A stretch of DNA of 64,000 nucleotides, from assembly GCA_965228215.1 (NCBI GenBank), contig OZ245800.1, positions 3,190,959 to 3,254,958 of the forward strand. Reading direction: 5' to 3'. Numbering within the stretch: position 1 is the first letter of the stretch; each line of letters begins with the position of its first letter. Below the pieces are notes generated by a model. The model was given only the letters and a program-made list of their open reading frames with translations. It ran no database searches and had not been told where the DNA came from. This document shows positions 17,153-24,883 of the stretch, piece after piece. The position numbers and the translations under genes were made by a program. This DNA comes from Maricaulis sp965228215. GTDB taxonomy: Bacteria > Pseudomonadota > Alphaproteobacteria > Caulobacterales > Maricaulaceae.

Positions 17153-18387
17153 TCTCACTCGCGCTCATTGCGACCTGGCCGATCTACGCGATCGGCGGGC
17201 TCTACGTCGTCGGCCCTGTCCTCGGCGTGTGCCTCGTCGCCATCATCGTGTTGCGCACCTATCTGGGCAGCCACCAGCAGCCGCGCCCGATCCCGATCGG
17301 CGTGTGGATCTGGATCGCCGGCATGGTGGTGATGGAGATCGCGCTCCTGGTCGGTCATGTATCGGAAGGCCTGTCGACCGGACAGACCATCAAGTCCTCG
17401 ATCGGCTGGGCCAAGGGCTGGGCGCTGTTCGCCATGTTCCCCCTTGCCGGTGCCTGCCTGGACATCCGCTTCGAGACGGTGATCCGCGCCGCCTCGATCA
17501 CCGCCCTGCTGTCGCTGCTGGTCACACCCTTCCTGCTCCTGGCCCCGATGGTCGGACTGCCGGAAGTGCTGTTCGTATCGCCCTTCCGCTATATCGGCGG
17601 ACCGGGACCGGAATTCTTCGCCGTCCAGCTCTACTCGATCGATCCGGGCGACGGCATGCCGCGCTGGCGTTACTTCACGCCCTGGTCGCCCGCGGCCGCG
17701 ATCATCGCCAACATGTATCTGATCCTGGCGATCGAGGACCGCCGCAAGGTCTGGAAGACCATCGGTATCATCTCCGCCCTGACGATCATTCTCCTGTCCA
17801 AATCGCGCCTGGGCCTCGCGACGGCGATGGTCGTATGGCCGACAGCCTTCGCGATCAGCCAGTTGCGCCGCTCGGTCCTCTGGCTCGGCGCCGCCATCCC
17901 GACGGCGATCGCCGGCCTGCTGGCCCAACCGATCATCTCGCAACTCCTTGCCGCCTATGAAGGCGTGAAGGGCATGCGTGCTGATTCCACCCGGGTGCGT
18001 GAAGCGCTCGGCCGTATCGCCGTCGACCGCTGGTATCACGAGGCACCTGTCTGGGGGCATGGCATTGTGGAACGCGGCCCCCACTACGTCGAATATATGC
18101 CCATCGGCAGCCATCACACCTGGTTTGGCCTGCTGTTCGTGAAGGGCATTGTGGGGGTGATCGCCCTCGTCATCCCCCTGATCTGGAGCCTGATCGAGTT
18201 CGCGCTGCTCTCCCTGTCCAGCCGGGCAGGACGCACCGCCCTGGCGATCATGATCCTGCTGACCCTGTTCACCGTCGGCGAGAACCTCGAAATCCTCGCC
18301 TACCTGCTCTGGCCCGGCCTGCTCATCTGCGGAATTGCGATGGGCGAAGCCGCCGAGAAGCGTCGCACACTGGAGCCGATCTCATGA
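17137..18387 (+). CDS. Wzy/O-antigen-ligase-like polymerase
   Basis: About 416 aa with ten to eleven hydrophobic helices and a large periplasmic loop near the middle (SIDPGDGMPRWRYFTPWSP). The late motif GHGIVERGPHY...GSHHTWFGLL, with His residues, is typical of the Wzy/WaaL superfamily. The start is uncertain: GTG at 17137 overlaps the upstream gene by 16 nt, and an earlier GTG at 17107 overlaps by 46. It joins repeat units in the periplasm. Confidence 0.8.
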   Translation: MEDRLISLALIATWPIYAIGGLYVVGPVLGVCLVAIIVLRTYLGSHQQPRPIPIGVWIWIAGMVVMEIALLVGHVSEGLSTGQTIKSSIGWAKGWALFAMFPLAGACLDIRFETVIRAASITALLSLLVTPFLLLAPMVGLPEVLFVSPFRYIGGPGPEFFAVQLYSIDPGDGMPRWRYFTPWSPAAAIIANMYLILAIEDRRKVWKTIGIISALTIILLSKSRLGLATAMVVWPTAFAISQLRRSVLWLGAAIPTAIAGLLAQPIISQLLAAYEGVKGMRADSTRVREALGRIAVDRWYHEAPVWGHGIVERGPHYVEYMPIGSHHTWFGLLFVKGIVGVIALVIPLIWSLIEFALLSLSSRAGRTALAIMILLTLFTVGENLEILAYLLWPGLLICGIAMGEAAEKRRTLEPIS

Positions 18388-19559
18388 CCTCGACCAAAGC
18401 CCTGATGATGGTCCCCCGCTACTGGCCGCAAACCGGCGGCGCCGAACTGCATTCGCGCCGCCTCGCCCAGGAGCTGAGCCAGGATATCGACATCGACATC
18501 CTTCGCTTCAATGCCGAGACCGACACAGTGACCGATTTCGCCTATGCCCGGGCACAGTCAGGCATCGTGAATGATGGCGGCATGTCGGTTCATACCCTGT
18601 CTTCCTCCGGTCCGAACGCAGCCCTGTTGCGCGGTCTTTCCCGCACGGCTGACCGTCTCCGTCCGGCCCGGCGTGCCTTCAACATGCTGGCCCGCCGGGA
18701 CCTGGCGCCCCGCCTGCGCCAGCTGACCCGCGAGCACGATGTCGTGCACGGCGTCTACAATGGTTTCACAGCGGGTTTCGAAGCCCTGGCCGATACGGGC
18801 AAGCCCTTCGTGTTCACACCCCTGACTCACACCACCAAACCGGAGGGCACTGCCTGGTCCTCCCCGCAATTCAAACGCCTCTACCAGCGCGCCGACGCGC
18901 TGATCGCCATGACCGAGTATGAGCGCGAATGGCTGACCGCCCAGGGCGCGGACGCGGACAAGGTCCATGTCTGCCCGATGGCGCCGCTCTTCGACCTGTC
19001 CAAGCCGGACCCGGACGGATTCCGCGCCCGCTGGGATCTGGGCGATGCGCCCGTGATCCTCTTCCTGGGCCGCCTGACCGGCTACAAGGGCTATCGCCAG
19101 CTGATCGCTGCGGCGGATCGGGTCTGGCAGGAACATCCGGCCACGCGCTTCGTCATCGCTGGTCCGGGCGAACGCCCGGCCGGCCTGTCGGATGACCGCC
19201 TGGTGTTCACCGGTTCGATCTCGGACCCGGAAAAGAAATCCGCGATCGCCGCGTGCGATCTGCTGTGCGTCCCCTCGACCGAGGAAAGTCTCGGCGTGGT
19301 CTATCTGGAAGCCTGGAGTTTCGGCAAACCCGTCATCGCTGCGGACATCCCGGCGATGCGCTCGGTCATCCGCCACGGACATGACGGCTGGCTGGTCGAC
19401 CAGGATGCTGGTGCAATCGCCGACCGCATACTGATCCTGCTGGATGATCCGGACCGCATGCTCGCCGCCGGCAGAGCGGGAGCGCTGAAGGTCGAGCGGA
19501 TCTATAACTGGGCCCAGTCGGCGCGCCAGCTGCGCTCGATCTACGCTGACATCGCCTGA
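18384..19559 (+). CDS. GT4-family glycosyltransferase
   Basis: 391 aa GT-B protein. The N-terminal domain starts MMVPRYWPQTGGAELHSRRL, the acceptor-side glycine loop. The C-terminal nucleotide-binding domain has ILFLGRLTGYKG, VIAGPGE and the EX7E motif (STEESLGVVYLEAW). It starts in an ATGA overlap with the polymerase gene and is the last gene of the operon, followed by an intrinsic terminator. It adds one sugar to the lipid-linked repeat unit; which sugar is unknown. Confidence 0.88.
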   Translation: MTSTKALMMVPRYWPQTGGAELHSRRLAQELSQDIDIDILRFNAETDTVTDFAYARAQSGIVNDGGMSVHTLSSSGPNAALLRGLSRTADRLRPARRAFNMLARRDLAPRLRQLTREHDVVHGVYNGFTAGFEALADTGKPFVFTPLTHTTKPEGTAWSSPQFKRLYQRADALIAMTEYEREWLTAQGADADKVHVCPMAPLFDLSKPDPDGFRARWDLGDAPVILFLGRLTGYKGYRQLIAAADRVWQEHPATRFVIAGPGERPAGLSDDRLVFTGSISDPEKKSAIAACDLLCVPSTEESLGVVYLEAWSFGKPVIAADIPAMRSVIRHGHDGWLVDQDAGAIADRILILLDDPDRMLAAGRAGALKVERIYNWAQSARQLRSIYADIA

Positions 19560-19586
19560 CACACCCCACAGACCGCCAAAACGAAG

Positions 19587-19620
19587 AACCCGGCACGCCC
19601 GTCGCATGCCGGGTTTCTTT
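19587..19620 (+). terminator. intrinsic terminator of the EPS export operon
   Basis: AACCCGGCA (19587-19595) pairs perfectly with TGCCGGGTT (19607-19615) and is followed by TCTTT. It lies 28 bp after the GT4 stop codon. Confidence 0.85.
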
Positions 19621-19682
19621 GTCTTCACCGACAGGTCCTGCCTCGATCCCGTCCGGGTTTCCTGACGACCGCGACCGGACGC

Positions 19683-19720
19683 AATAAAGGAAGCGCAGTG
19701 ATGGGGGTCACTGCGCTTCC
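19683..19720 (-). terminator. intrinsic terminator of the flippase-GT2-GT2 operon
   Basis: A perfect 13-bp stem, GGAAGCGCAGTGA/TCACTGCGCTTCC (19689-19701 and 19708-19720), has a 6-nt loop. On the minus strand it is followed by TTTATT. It lies 26 bp beyond the stop of the last minus-strand gene. Confidence 0.85.
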
Positions 19721-19745
19721 GCACGCCTGGCAATGCGAAGGAGGA

Positions 19746-20735
19746 TCAGGCGTGTTTGGGGCGAGCCAGGAGGAGACGTTCGACCTGGCCGTAAATGTCT
19801 TCGCTGCTGAAGCGCAGCACTGCTGCGGCGGCGATGGTCAGCACGGTCTTGACCGGCTCATCGACCAGGATCCGGGGGGAGCGTTTCAGAGCCGAGAGCG
19901 CAAGGTCGAGGGCCATGCCCCGATCACGCATCTGGACGGCGCGGCGAGCGAGATAGCGCAGCTGATAGGCCTCGGCCTCGTCGCCCCATTTCGCGGCGAA
20001 ACGCGGTGCGATCGACTGCACGCGGTCGCGCATGCGAAGCCAGCTCTCGAACTGCCGGGTGATGTTTGCGGACAGACCGCCTTCATTGACACGGTAATCC
20101 GTCAACGCGCCGGACACGCCTTCAAATCTCCAGGCGCTGAGGAGTGCGATCCGCATCCAGCACTCGATATCTTCGGACTGGCGGAAACTCTCGTCGAACC
20201 AGTTGGTTTCACCGGGCCGGAAGGAGGCATGGCCGATATCGTCGAAAACCGCTCGGCGGATCACGGGGGTCGATCCATTGCTGATCGGGTTGCGGCGGAA
20301 AATGTCTTCTGGGGCGACATTGCGAAGCCTGGGCTTCTGCTCGACGCCCATCGGCCGTCCTACATCATCGATCAGGCGGGCGCCGGAATAGCTGACGCCG
20401 ACGTCGGTTGCCTGTCGGAGATGCGCGACATGCCTGGCGAGTTTTTCACGATGCCAGATGTCGTCTGAGTCCAGGAAGGCGATGAATTCGCCACGGGCAT
20501 TGCGGATGCCGGTATTGCGGGCGCCGGCAAGACCGCGGTTTTCCTGCGTGATGATGCGGATGCGCGGATCGACGAATGCGCGGCAGACATCGATTGAATT
20601 GTCCTGCCCGCCATCATCGATGATGAGCAGTTCGAAATCGGTGTGGCTTTGCGCGAGAACGCTGCGAACAGCGTCGCCCACATAGCGTTCGACATTGTAG
20701 ACGGGCATTACCACGCTGACGATTGGTCGGATCAT
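19746..20735 (-). CDS. GT2-family glycosyltransferase
   Basis: 329 aa GT-A enzyme. The N-terminal motif is VSVVMPVYNVERYVGDAVRS, then LLIIDDGGQDNS, AGARNTGIRNARGEFIAFLDSDD with the DXD metal site. The real start is the ATG inside the end of the upstream GT2 gene (ATGA overlap); the longer frame is false. The C-terminal region is helical without a membrane segment. It extends the EPS repeat unit at the cytoplasmic face. Confidence 0.88.
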   Translation of the reverse strand: MIRPIVSVVMPVYNVERYVGDAVRSVLAQSHTDFELLIIDDGGQDNSIDVCRAFVDPRIRIITQENRGLAGARNTGIRNARGEFIAFLDSDDIWHREKLARHVAHLRQATDVGVSYSGARLIDDVGRPMGVEQKPRLRNVAPEDIFRRNPISNGSTPVIRRAVFDDIGHASFRPGETNWFDESFRQSEDIECWMRIALLSAWRFEGVSGALTDYRVNEGGLSANITRQFESWLRMRDRVQSIAPRFAAKWGDEAEAYQLRYLARRAVQMRDRGMALDLALSALKRSPRILVDEPVKTVLTIAAAAVLRFSSEDIYGQVERLLLARPKHA

Positions 20736-21670
20736 TGAACCATCTCCCGGGTTTGTGACAGGGGAAGGGCGAAGAGGCACAGGCCGGCGAGGGTTTTCGC
20801 GGTGCGCTTCGGCGCCCTGACGAGAATGAAAGGGTCTGCGGCGAAGGCCTGCCACATCGCCCGGGCCGCCTCGGCGACAGAACCGCCGGGGCGCAGTGCA
20901 CGCCGGGCCAGATTGCGATAGAAGGCACCTTCAAAGACCTTGGTCCGGGCCTGGACGGCGCGAGGCAGGAAGGCACGCGATTCCGCCATCAGCTGCTGCC
21001 AGCATTCGGCGGTGGCGGCGAGCTGGCTGGACCGGCTGTCATCCGCACAGCGATACTTCACCAGCACGGCGTCGATACCTTCAACAGTCCAGGGTGTCAG
21101 GCCGGCAGCTCGCAGCGCCAGGTCCTGATCCTCGATATAGGCGAGGTTCTCCTTGAACCCGTCGAGACGGCCGAGCAGGCTGGACCGCGCGACGATGTTC
21201 GACGTGGTGCAGATTGGGTTCTCGGCCAGCAGGTCCGTGACATCAAGCCGTTCGAAATGGCGGGTGATCGTGCTCACCTTGCCGCTCTCGGCATCCCAGA
21301 AACCGACCCGCGAGAAGACGATACCGGCCTGCGGATTGCGGCTGAAATGCCCCAGACACATCTGCAAGCGGTTCGGGTGCCAGAGATCATCGGCATCGAT
21401 GAAGGCGATGATCCTGCCGCGGGCAGCGCGGATGCCGCGATTGCGGGCGGCTGCCGGACCTGCATTTTCCTGGCTGACCAGCTTGATGCGCGGATCCATG
21501 CCGAGCAGGCCATGCAGCACGCCCGGCGTATGATCAGTGCTGCCGTCATCCACGATGATGAGTTCGAAATCCTGGTAGGTCTGCGCCAGGACCGTCGAGA
21601 TCGAGGGCAGAAGGCGCCGGCCGGTATTGAAGACCGGCATGATCACGGAAACATAGGGTTGCTCACTCAT
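20732..21670 (-). CDS. GT2-family glycosyltransferase
   Basis: 312 aa with VSVIMPVFNTGRRLLPSIST, LIIVDDGSTDHT, AAARNRGIRAARGRIIAFIDADD (DXD). It overlaps the flippase stop by ATGA, and the next GT2 start overlaps its own stop, so the three genes are one translationally coupled operon. The two GT2 proteins are clear paralogues in their catalytic half but differ in the C-terminal helical part, suggesting different acceptor sugars. Confidence 0.88.
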   Translation of the reverse strand: MSEQPYVSVIMPVFNTGRRLLPSISTVLAQTYQDFELIIVDDGSTDHTPGVLHGLLGMDPRIKLVSQENAGPAAARNRGIRAARGRIIAFIDADDLWHPNRLQMCLGHFSRNPQAGIVFSRVGFWDAESGKVSTITRHFERLDVTDLLAENPICTTSNIVARSSLLGRLDGFKENLAYIEDQDLALRAAGLTPWTVEGIDAVLVKYRCADDSRSSQLAATAECWQQLMAESRAFLPRAVQARTKVFEGAFYRNLARRALRPGGSVAEAARAMWQAFAADPFILVRAPKRTAKTLAGLCLFALPLSQTREMVQ

Positions 21671-22944
21671 GGTCTGATCTCCTTGAGGGGTTGGAATTGC
21701 GGGTCGCCGGACACGAGTTGCCGGCTGACCGGGAAGAGGATGAGCGCCGCCAGGGTCAGGCTGGCAGCCATGGACAGGCCCGCCATTTCGAGGCTGACCT
21801 GTGCGCCTATGGCGAGGGCGGCCAGCGCCATCGAGCTGGCGAAGACGACGCCGAGCGTCTCGCAGAGCGCCTGGTGGCTGGCCCGCAGCAGCAGACCGCA
21901 GGCATCCAGCAGGAGGCGCGCCGGGCCGCACAGGCAGAGAATGGCGGTCAGTCCGGCGGCAAAGGCCCATTCGGAACCGAAAAGGATCGGCAGATAGATG
22001 GGCACGGCCACGGCCTGCGCTATGAAGATCGCCGTCAGCAGGAGACCGCCGGTCCGCATGGATTTGTCGAAGCTCGACAGAGCGCTGCCATCGCGGCGCG
22101 AGGCTTCGCAGAGATGCGGGTAGATCGCGGACTTGAATGCCGTGTTCAGAGCACCGGACAATCCCAGGCCGGCATTGAACGCGAAGTAGTAGACGCCCAG
22201 TACTTCCAGGCCGAAGACCGATCCAATGATCATCTTGTCGGCGTGCAGGCGGGCAGCGCCGGCGACTTCGCTGGTCAGGATCGGTGCAGCACTGGTCAGC
22301 AGCCCACGCGAGGAGGCGGCCTCCACCGAACGGTCCGGGCGCCAGGGGCGGCCCCAGCGGATACCGACCAGCCAGATCGGCGCGGTCAGGAGTTTGGGCA
22401 GGACGATCGCCCAGGGACCGAGTCCGGCAATCGCAAGCGCGGCGGTCAGGAGATTGTCCGTTCCGGTCTGCACCGCATTGATCTTGGCGATACGCGCCAT
22501 TCTCTGCTCGCGCTGCAGGATCCAGCAATGAACCAGACCGGCCGGCATGACGAGATAGACACCGGACAGAGCGGCGATCATCCAGAACAATTCGGGACGC
22601 CCGGTGGTTTGAGCGATGATTGCCCCGGCGACCGTCTGGATGACGGCCAGCGCGATACAGATTGCCCAGCCCAGCCGGTAGGCCGACTTGCAGAGGGCCT
22701 GCAATTGACCTTCGGGCGCGCGGATGATGGCGGCACCGATTCCGTTTTCATGGAAGATGCGGACGATCTCGAACGTGGTGATCGCCACGGCCGCAATGCC
22801 GAATTCCAGCGGGCTCAGATTTCTCGCGAGCACGATGGCCGTTACCATGCGCGTCAGGCGTGCGACCATCTCACCACCGGTGAGCCAGCCGATATTCGCC
22901 AGGAAGCGCGAGCGGATCATTGATGTCAGGGCCGTCTTGAACAT
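21667..22944 (-). CDS. Wzx-like polysaccharide flippase
   Basis: 425 aa with about twelve hydrophobic helices and the MOP-superfamily start FLANIGWLTGGEMVARLTRM, followed by LARNLSPLEFGIAA. The start is placed at ATG 22944, with AAGGAG upstream; the longer frame adds 17 unsupported residues. It translocates the undecaprenyl-linked repeat unit to the periplasm. It is the first gene of the operon and diverges from the WecG-PGT gene across an operator cluster. Confidence 0.88.
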   Translation of the reverse strand: MFKTALTSMIRSRFLANIGWLTGGEMVARLTRMVTAIVLARNLSPLEFGIAAVAITTFEIVRIFHENGIGAAIIRAPEGQLQALCKSAYRLGWAICIALAVIQTVAGAIIAQTTGRPELFWMIAALSGVYLVMPAGLVHCWILQREQRMARIAKINAVQTGTDNLLTAALAIAGLGPWAIVLPKLLTAPIWLVGIRWGRPWRPDRSVEAASSRGLLTSAAPILTSEVAGAARLHADKMIIGSVFGLEVLGVYYFAFNAGLGLSGALNTAFKSAIYPHLCEASRRDGSALSSFDKSMRTGGLLLTAIFIAQAVAVPIYLPILFGSEWAFAAGLTAILCLCGPARLLLDACGLLLRASHQALCETLGVVFASSMALAALAIGAQVSLEMAGLSMAASLTLAALILFPVSRQLVSGDPQFQPLKEIRP

Positions 22945-22971
22945 GCCGGGTACTCCTTCTGCCCCAGACAC

Positions 22972-22987
22972 TTCAAGACGAGCGCCA
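22972..22987 (-). promoter_or_regulatory. candidate sigma-54 promoter of the flippase operon
   Basis: The minus strand reads TGGCGCTCGTCTTGAA: a good -24, a -12 of TTGAA and the correct spacing. It lies 27 bp before ATG 22944, the same distance as the element before the membrane protein-galE unit. Confidence 0.5.
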
Positions 22988-23052
22988 AATAGCACAAACT
23001 ATTTTAGATATTACTTTTCAACCGCTTAGAGAGATATCGCCCAGGTGCGGAA

Positions 23053-23117
23053 TGCGACATCGATGCGATTTGCAAATGCGATTCGCAAAATGCATCGATT
23101 TGTACTGCCGCTTGCGA
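23053..23117. promoter_or_regulatory. operator cluster B between flippase and WecG-PGT genes
   Basis: TCGCAAAATGCAT (23083-23095) shares its first 11 bases with the palindrome at 14111. TTGCAAATGCGA (23070-23081) has both half-sites but a 2-bp spacer. Single half-sites TGCGA occur at 23053 and 23113. No gene or terminator explains this A+T-richer stretch. Confidence 0.6.
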
Positions 23118-23192
23118 AAACCGCCATTCAACCCGGCGGGGAATTCCATTATTTTCCATGCATTTTCAGTAACTTCCGAAACACGCATCAAT

Positions 23193-23208
23193 CGGCATCC
23201 CACTTGAA
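23193..23208 (+). promoter_or_regulatory. candidate sigma-54 promoter of the WecG-PGT gene
   Basis: CGGCATCCCACTTGAA: -24 CGGCAT and -12 TTGAA with correct spacing, 37 bp before ATG 23245. It is weaker than the 14207 element because both the first base and the -12 C differ from consensus. Confidence 0.45.
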
Positions 23209-23244
23209 GCCTGTCGTTCGAACAGTTTTTGTAGGGAGAGCCCG

Positions 23245-24693
23245 ATGGTCGACATCTCGACACGCACGAACAGCGCAATTGCCAGCGTCCGCAATTTTGC
23301 CCCCAGCATTTCTGCGGTCCCGCAGGCACCCACGAATACGGCTGAACATGTCAGCCTGTTTGACCTTCCTGTTGTCAGCGAGTTCCAGCCGCAAATGGTT
23401 CGCTGGATCGCGCAGCGTGCCATGCTCGACATTCCCACGCGCATCGCCTTCCTGAATGCGCATTGCGCCAATGTTGCGAGTACGGACTGGCGATATCGAT
23501 CCGCCCTGGCCTCCTGCGACGCCATTCTGCCTGACGGTATCGGCATCGAGATCGCCGCCCGCATGGTCGGCAAGGCTTTCCGCGACAATCTCAATGGCAC
23601 CGACCTCTTCATCCCGCTTTGCGAGGAACTGGCCGAAGGCGAGCAGAGCATTTTCCTGCTCGGCGGCCGCCCCGGCATCGCCGAACAGGTTGCGGCAAAC
23701 GCCTGCGAGGCCGTCCCGACGCTGAAAATTGCCGGTTTCGCCGACGGCTATTTCTCACCGCAGGACGAGGACGCGCTTATCGACCAGATCAATGCCTCAG
23801 GAGCGAAAGTCCTGTTCTGCGCGCTGGGCGTGCCGAGCCAGGATGTGTGGCTGGCTCGCATTGCCGGCCGGCTCGACACCCCGGTCGTAATGGGTGTCGG
23901 CGGACTGTTCGACTTCGTCTCCGGCGCAACCCGGCGCGCCCCGAAATGGGTGCGCGACATGCGCATGGAATGGGCCTATCGCCTCGCCCAGGAACCGCGT
24001 CGCATGTGGCGACGCTACCTGGTGGGCAATCTCGCCTTCGTCGGACGGGCTGTCGGGGAAGCCTGGCGCCGCTCGACATTGCGCACCCGCGTCAGCAATG
24101 GCCTGAAGCGCGGGCTCGATGTTCTGGGCGCGAGCGCCGCACTGCTGGCACTCAGCCCATTGATGCTTGTCACCGCCGGCCTGATCCGTGCCGAGAGCCG
24201 CGGTCCGGCCCTCTTCCGCCAGACCCGCGTCGGCGAAAATGGCGAGACCTTTACGATGCTGAAATTCCGCTCGATGTCCCAGGACGCCGAAGCGCGCCTG
24301 TCCGAACTCCAGTCCGCCAATGATCGGAATGACGGCGTGACTTTCAAATTGCGCAAGGATCCGCGCGTTACCCGGGTGGGTGAATTCATCCGCAAATACT
24401 CGATCGATGAATTGCCGCAATTCTTGAACGTCCTGACCGGCGAGATGTCGCTGGTCGGCCCTCGCCCCGCTCTTCCGTCGGAAGTCGCCAAATACGGCGA
24501 ACGCGATATGCGCCGCCTCGCCGGCAAGCCGGGCATTACGGGACTTTGGCAGGTAAGCGGACGGGCAGACATCCCGTTCCAGGAAATGGTGGAACTGGAT
24601 GTCCAGTATCTCGAGACGCGCTCGATCTGGACGGATATCAGCCTGTTGCTCCGCACCCCGATGGCGGTCCTGGCCGGCCGCGGCGCCTACTGA
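23245..24693 (+). CDS. WecG/TagA/CpsF glycosyltransferase fused to an initiating phosphoglycosyltransferase
   Basis: 482 aa with two domains. Residues about 35-270 are WecG/TagA/CpsF (GT26): AFLNAHCAN, LPDGIGIE, FLLGGRPGIAEQ, CALGVPSQDVWLA, GVGGLFDFVSG, RAPKWVRDMRMEW. Residues about 286-482 are a monotopic bacterial sugar transferase: KRGLDVLGASAALLAL (reentrant helix), FRQTRVGENG, MLKFRSM, the catalytic DE in YSIDELPQ, MSLVGPRPA and GITGLWQVSGR. The second domain loads the first sugar phosphate on undecaprenyl phosphate; the first would add the second sugar. The usual N-terminal membrane domain of WbaP is replaced by the transferase. Confidence 0.9.
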   Translation: MVDISTRTNSAIASVRNFAPSISAVPQAPTNTAEHVSLFDLPVVSEFQPQMVRWIAQRAMLDIPTRIAFLNAHCANVASTDWRYRSALASCDAILPDGIGIEIAARMVGKAFRDNLNGTDLFIPLCEELAEGEQSIFLLGGRPGIAEQVAANACEAVPTLKIAGFADGYFSPQDEDALIDQINASGAKVLFCALGVPSQDVWLARIAGRLDTPVVMGVGGLFDFVSGATRRAPKWVRDMRMEWAYRLAQEPRRMWRRYLVGNLAFVGRAVGEAWRRSTLRTRVSNGLKRGLDVLGASAALLALSPLMLVTAGLIRAESRGPALFRQTRVGENGETFTMLKFRSMSQDAEARLSELQSANDRNDGVTFKLRKDPRVTRVGEFIRKYSIDELPQFLNVLTGEMSLVGPRPALPSEVAKYGERDMRRLAGKPGITGLWQVSGRADIPFQEMVELDVQYLETRSIWTDISLLLRTPMAVLAGRGAY

Positions 24694-24697
24694 CCGG

Positions 24698-24831
24698 TCA
24701 CAAATCGCGAAAACTCATTGCACAATGCAACGAACCAGTGTTGCATTGTGCAATGATCTATTGCATTTCGCGATTCCTCTGCGTGCCGAATATGGCTAAG
24801 CGATTGATTTTTCATCTATCGCAATTTGCCC
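24698..24831. promoter_or_regulatory. operator cluster C upstream of the hybrid kinase gene
   Basis: Five sites: TCACAAATCGCGA (24698, weak), TTGCACAATGCAA (24718, perfect), TTGCATTGTGCAA (24741, perfect), TTGCATTTCGCGA (24761) and TCGCAATTTGCCC (24819). The first four centres are 20, 23 and 20 bp apart. The two perfect sites form a 16-bp inverted repeat (24716-24731 and 24740-24755, 8-nt loop) without a T-tract, so a terminator is unlikely. The fifth site abuts the -24 element. Confidence 0.65.
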
Positions 24832-24836
24832 GCCGC

Positions 24837-24852
24837 GGGTTCCCGAATTGCA
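24837..24852 (+). promoter_or_regulatory. candidate sigma-54 promoter of the kinase-activator operon
   Basis: GGGTTCCCGAATTGCA has a perfect TTGCA -12 and exact GG-N10-GC spacing, but a poor -24 (GGGTT for TGGCA). It lies 32 bp before GTG 24884. Confidence 0.4.
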
Positions 24853-24883
24853 ATTCCCTGCCTGTCTGGTCAGGAGGGAAGAC

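Noticed and set aside
21671..22528. N-terminal extension of the GT2 gene that ends at 20732
   Set aside because: It runs out of frame through the flippase gene. The real start is the ATGA overlap at 21670.
24716..24755. 16-bp inverted repeat as terminator of the WecG-PGT gene
   Set aside because: There is no T-tract on either strand and each arm is a perfect operator palindrome, so a regulatory reading fits better.
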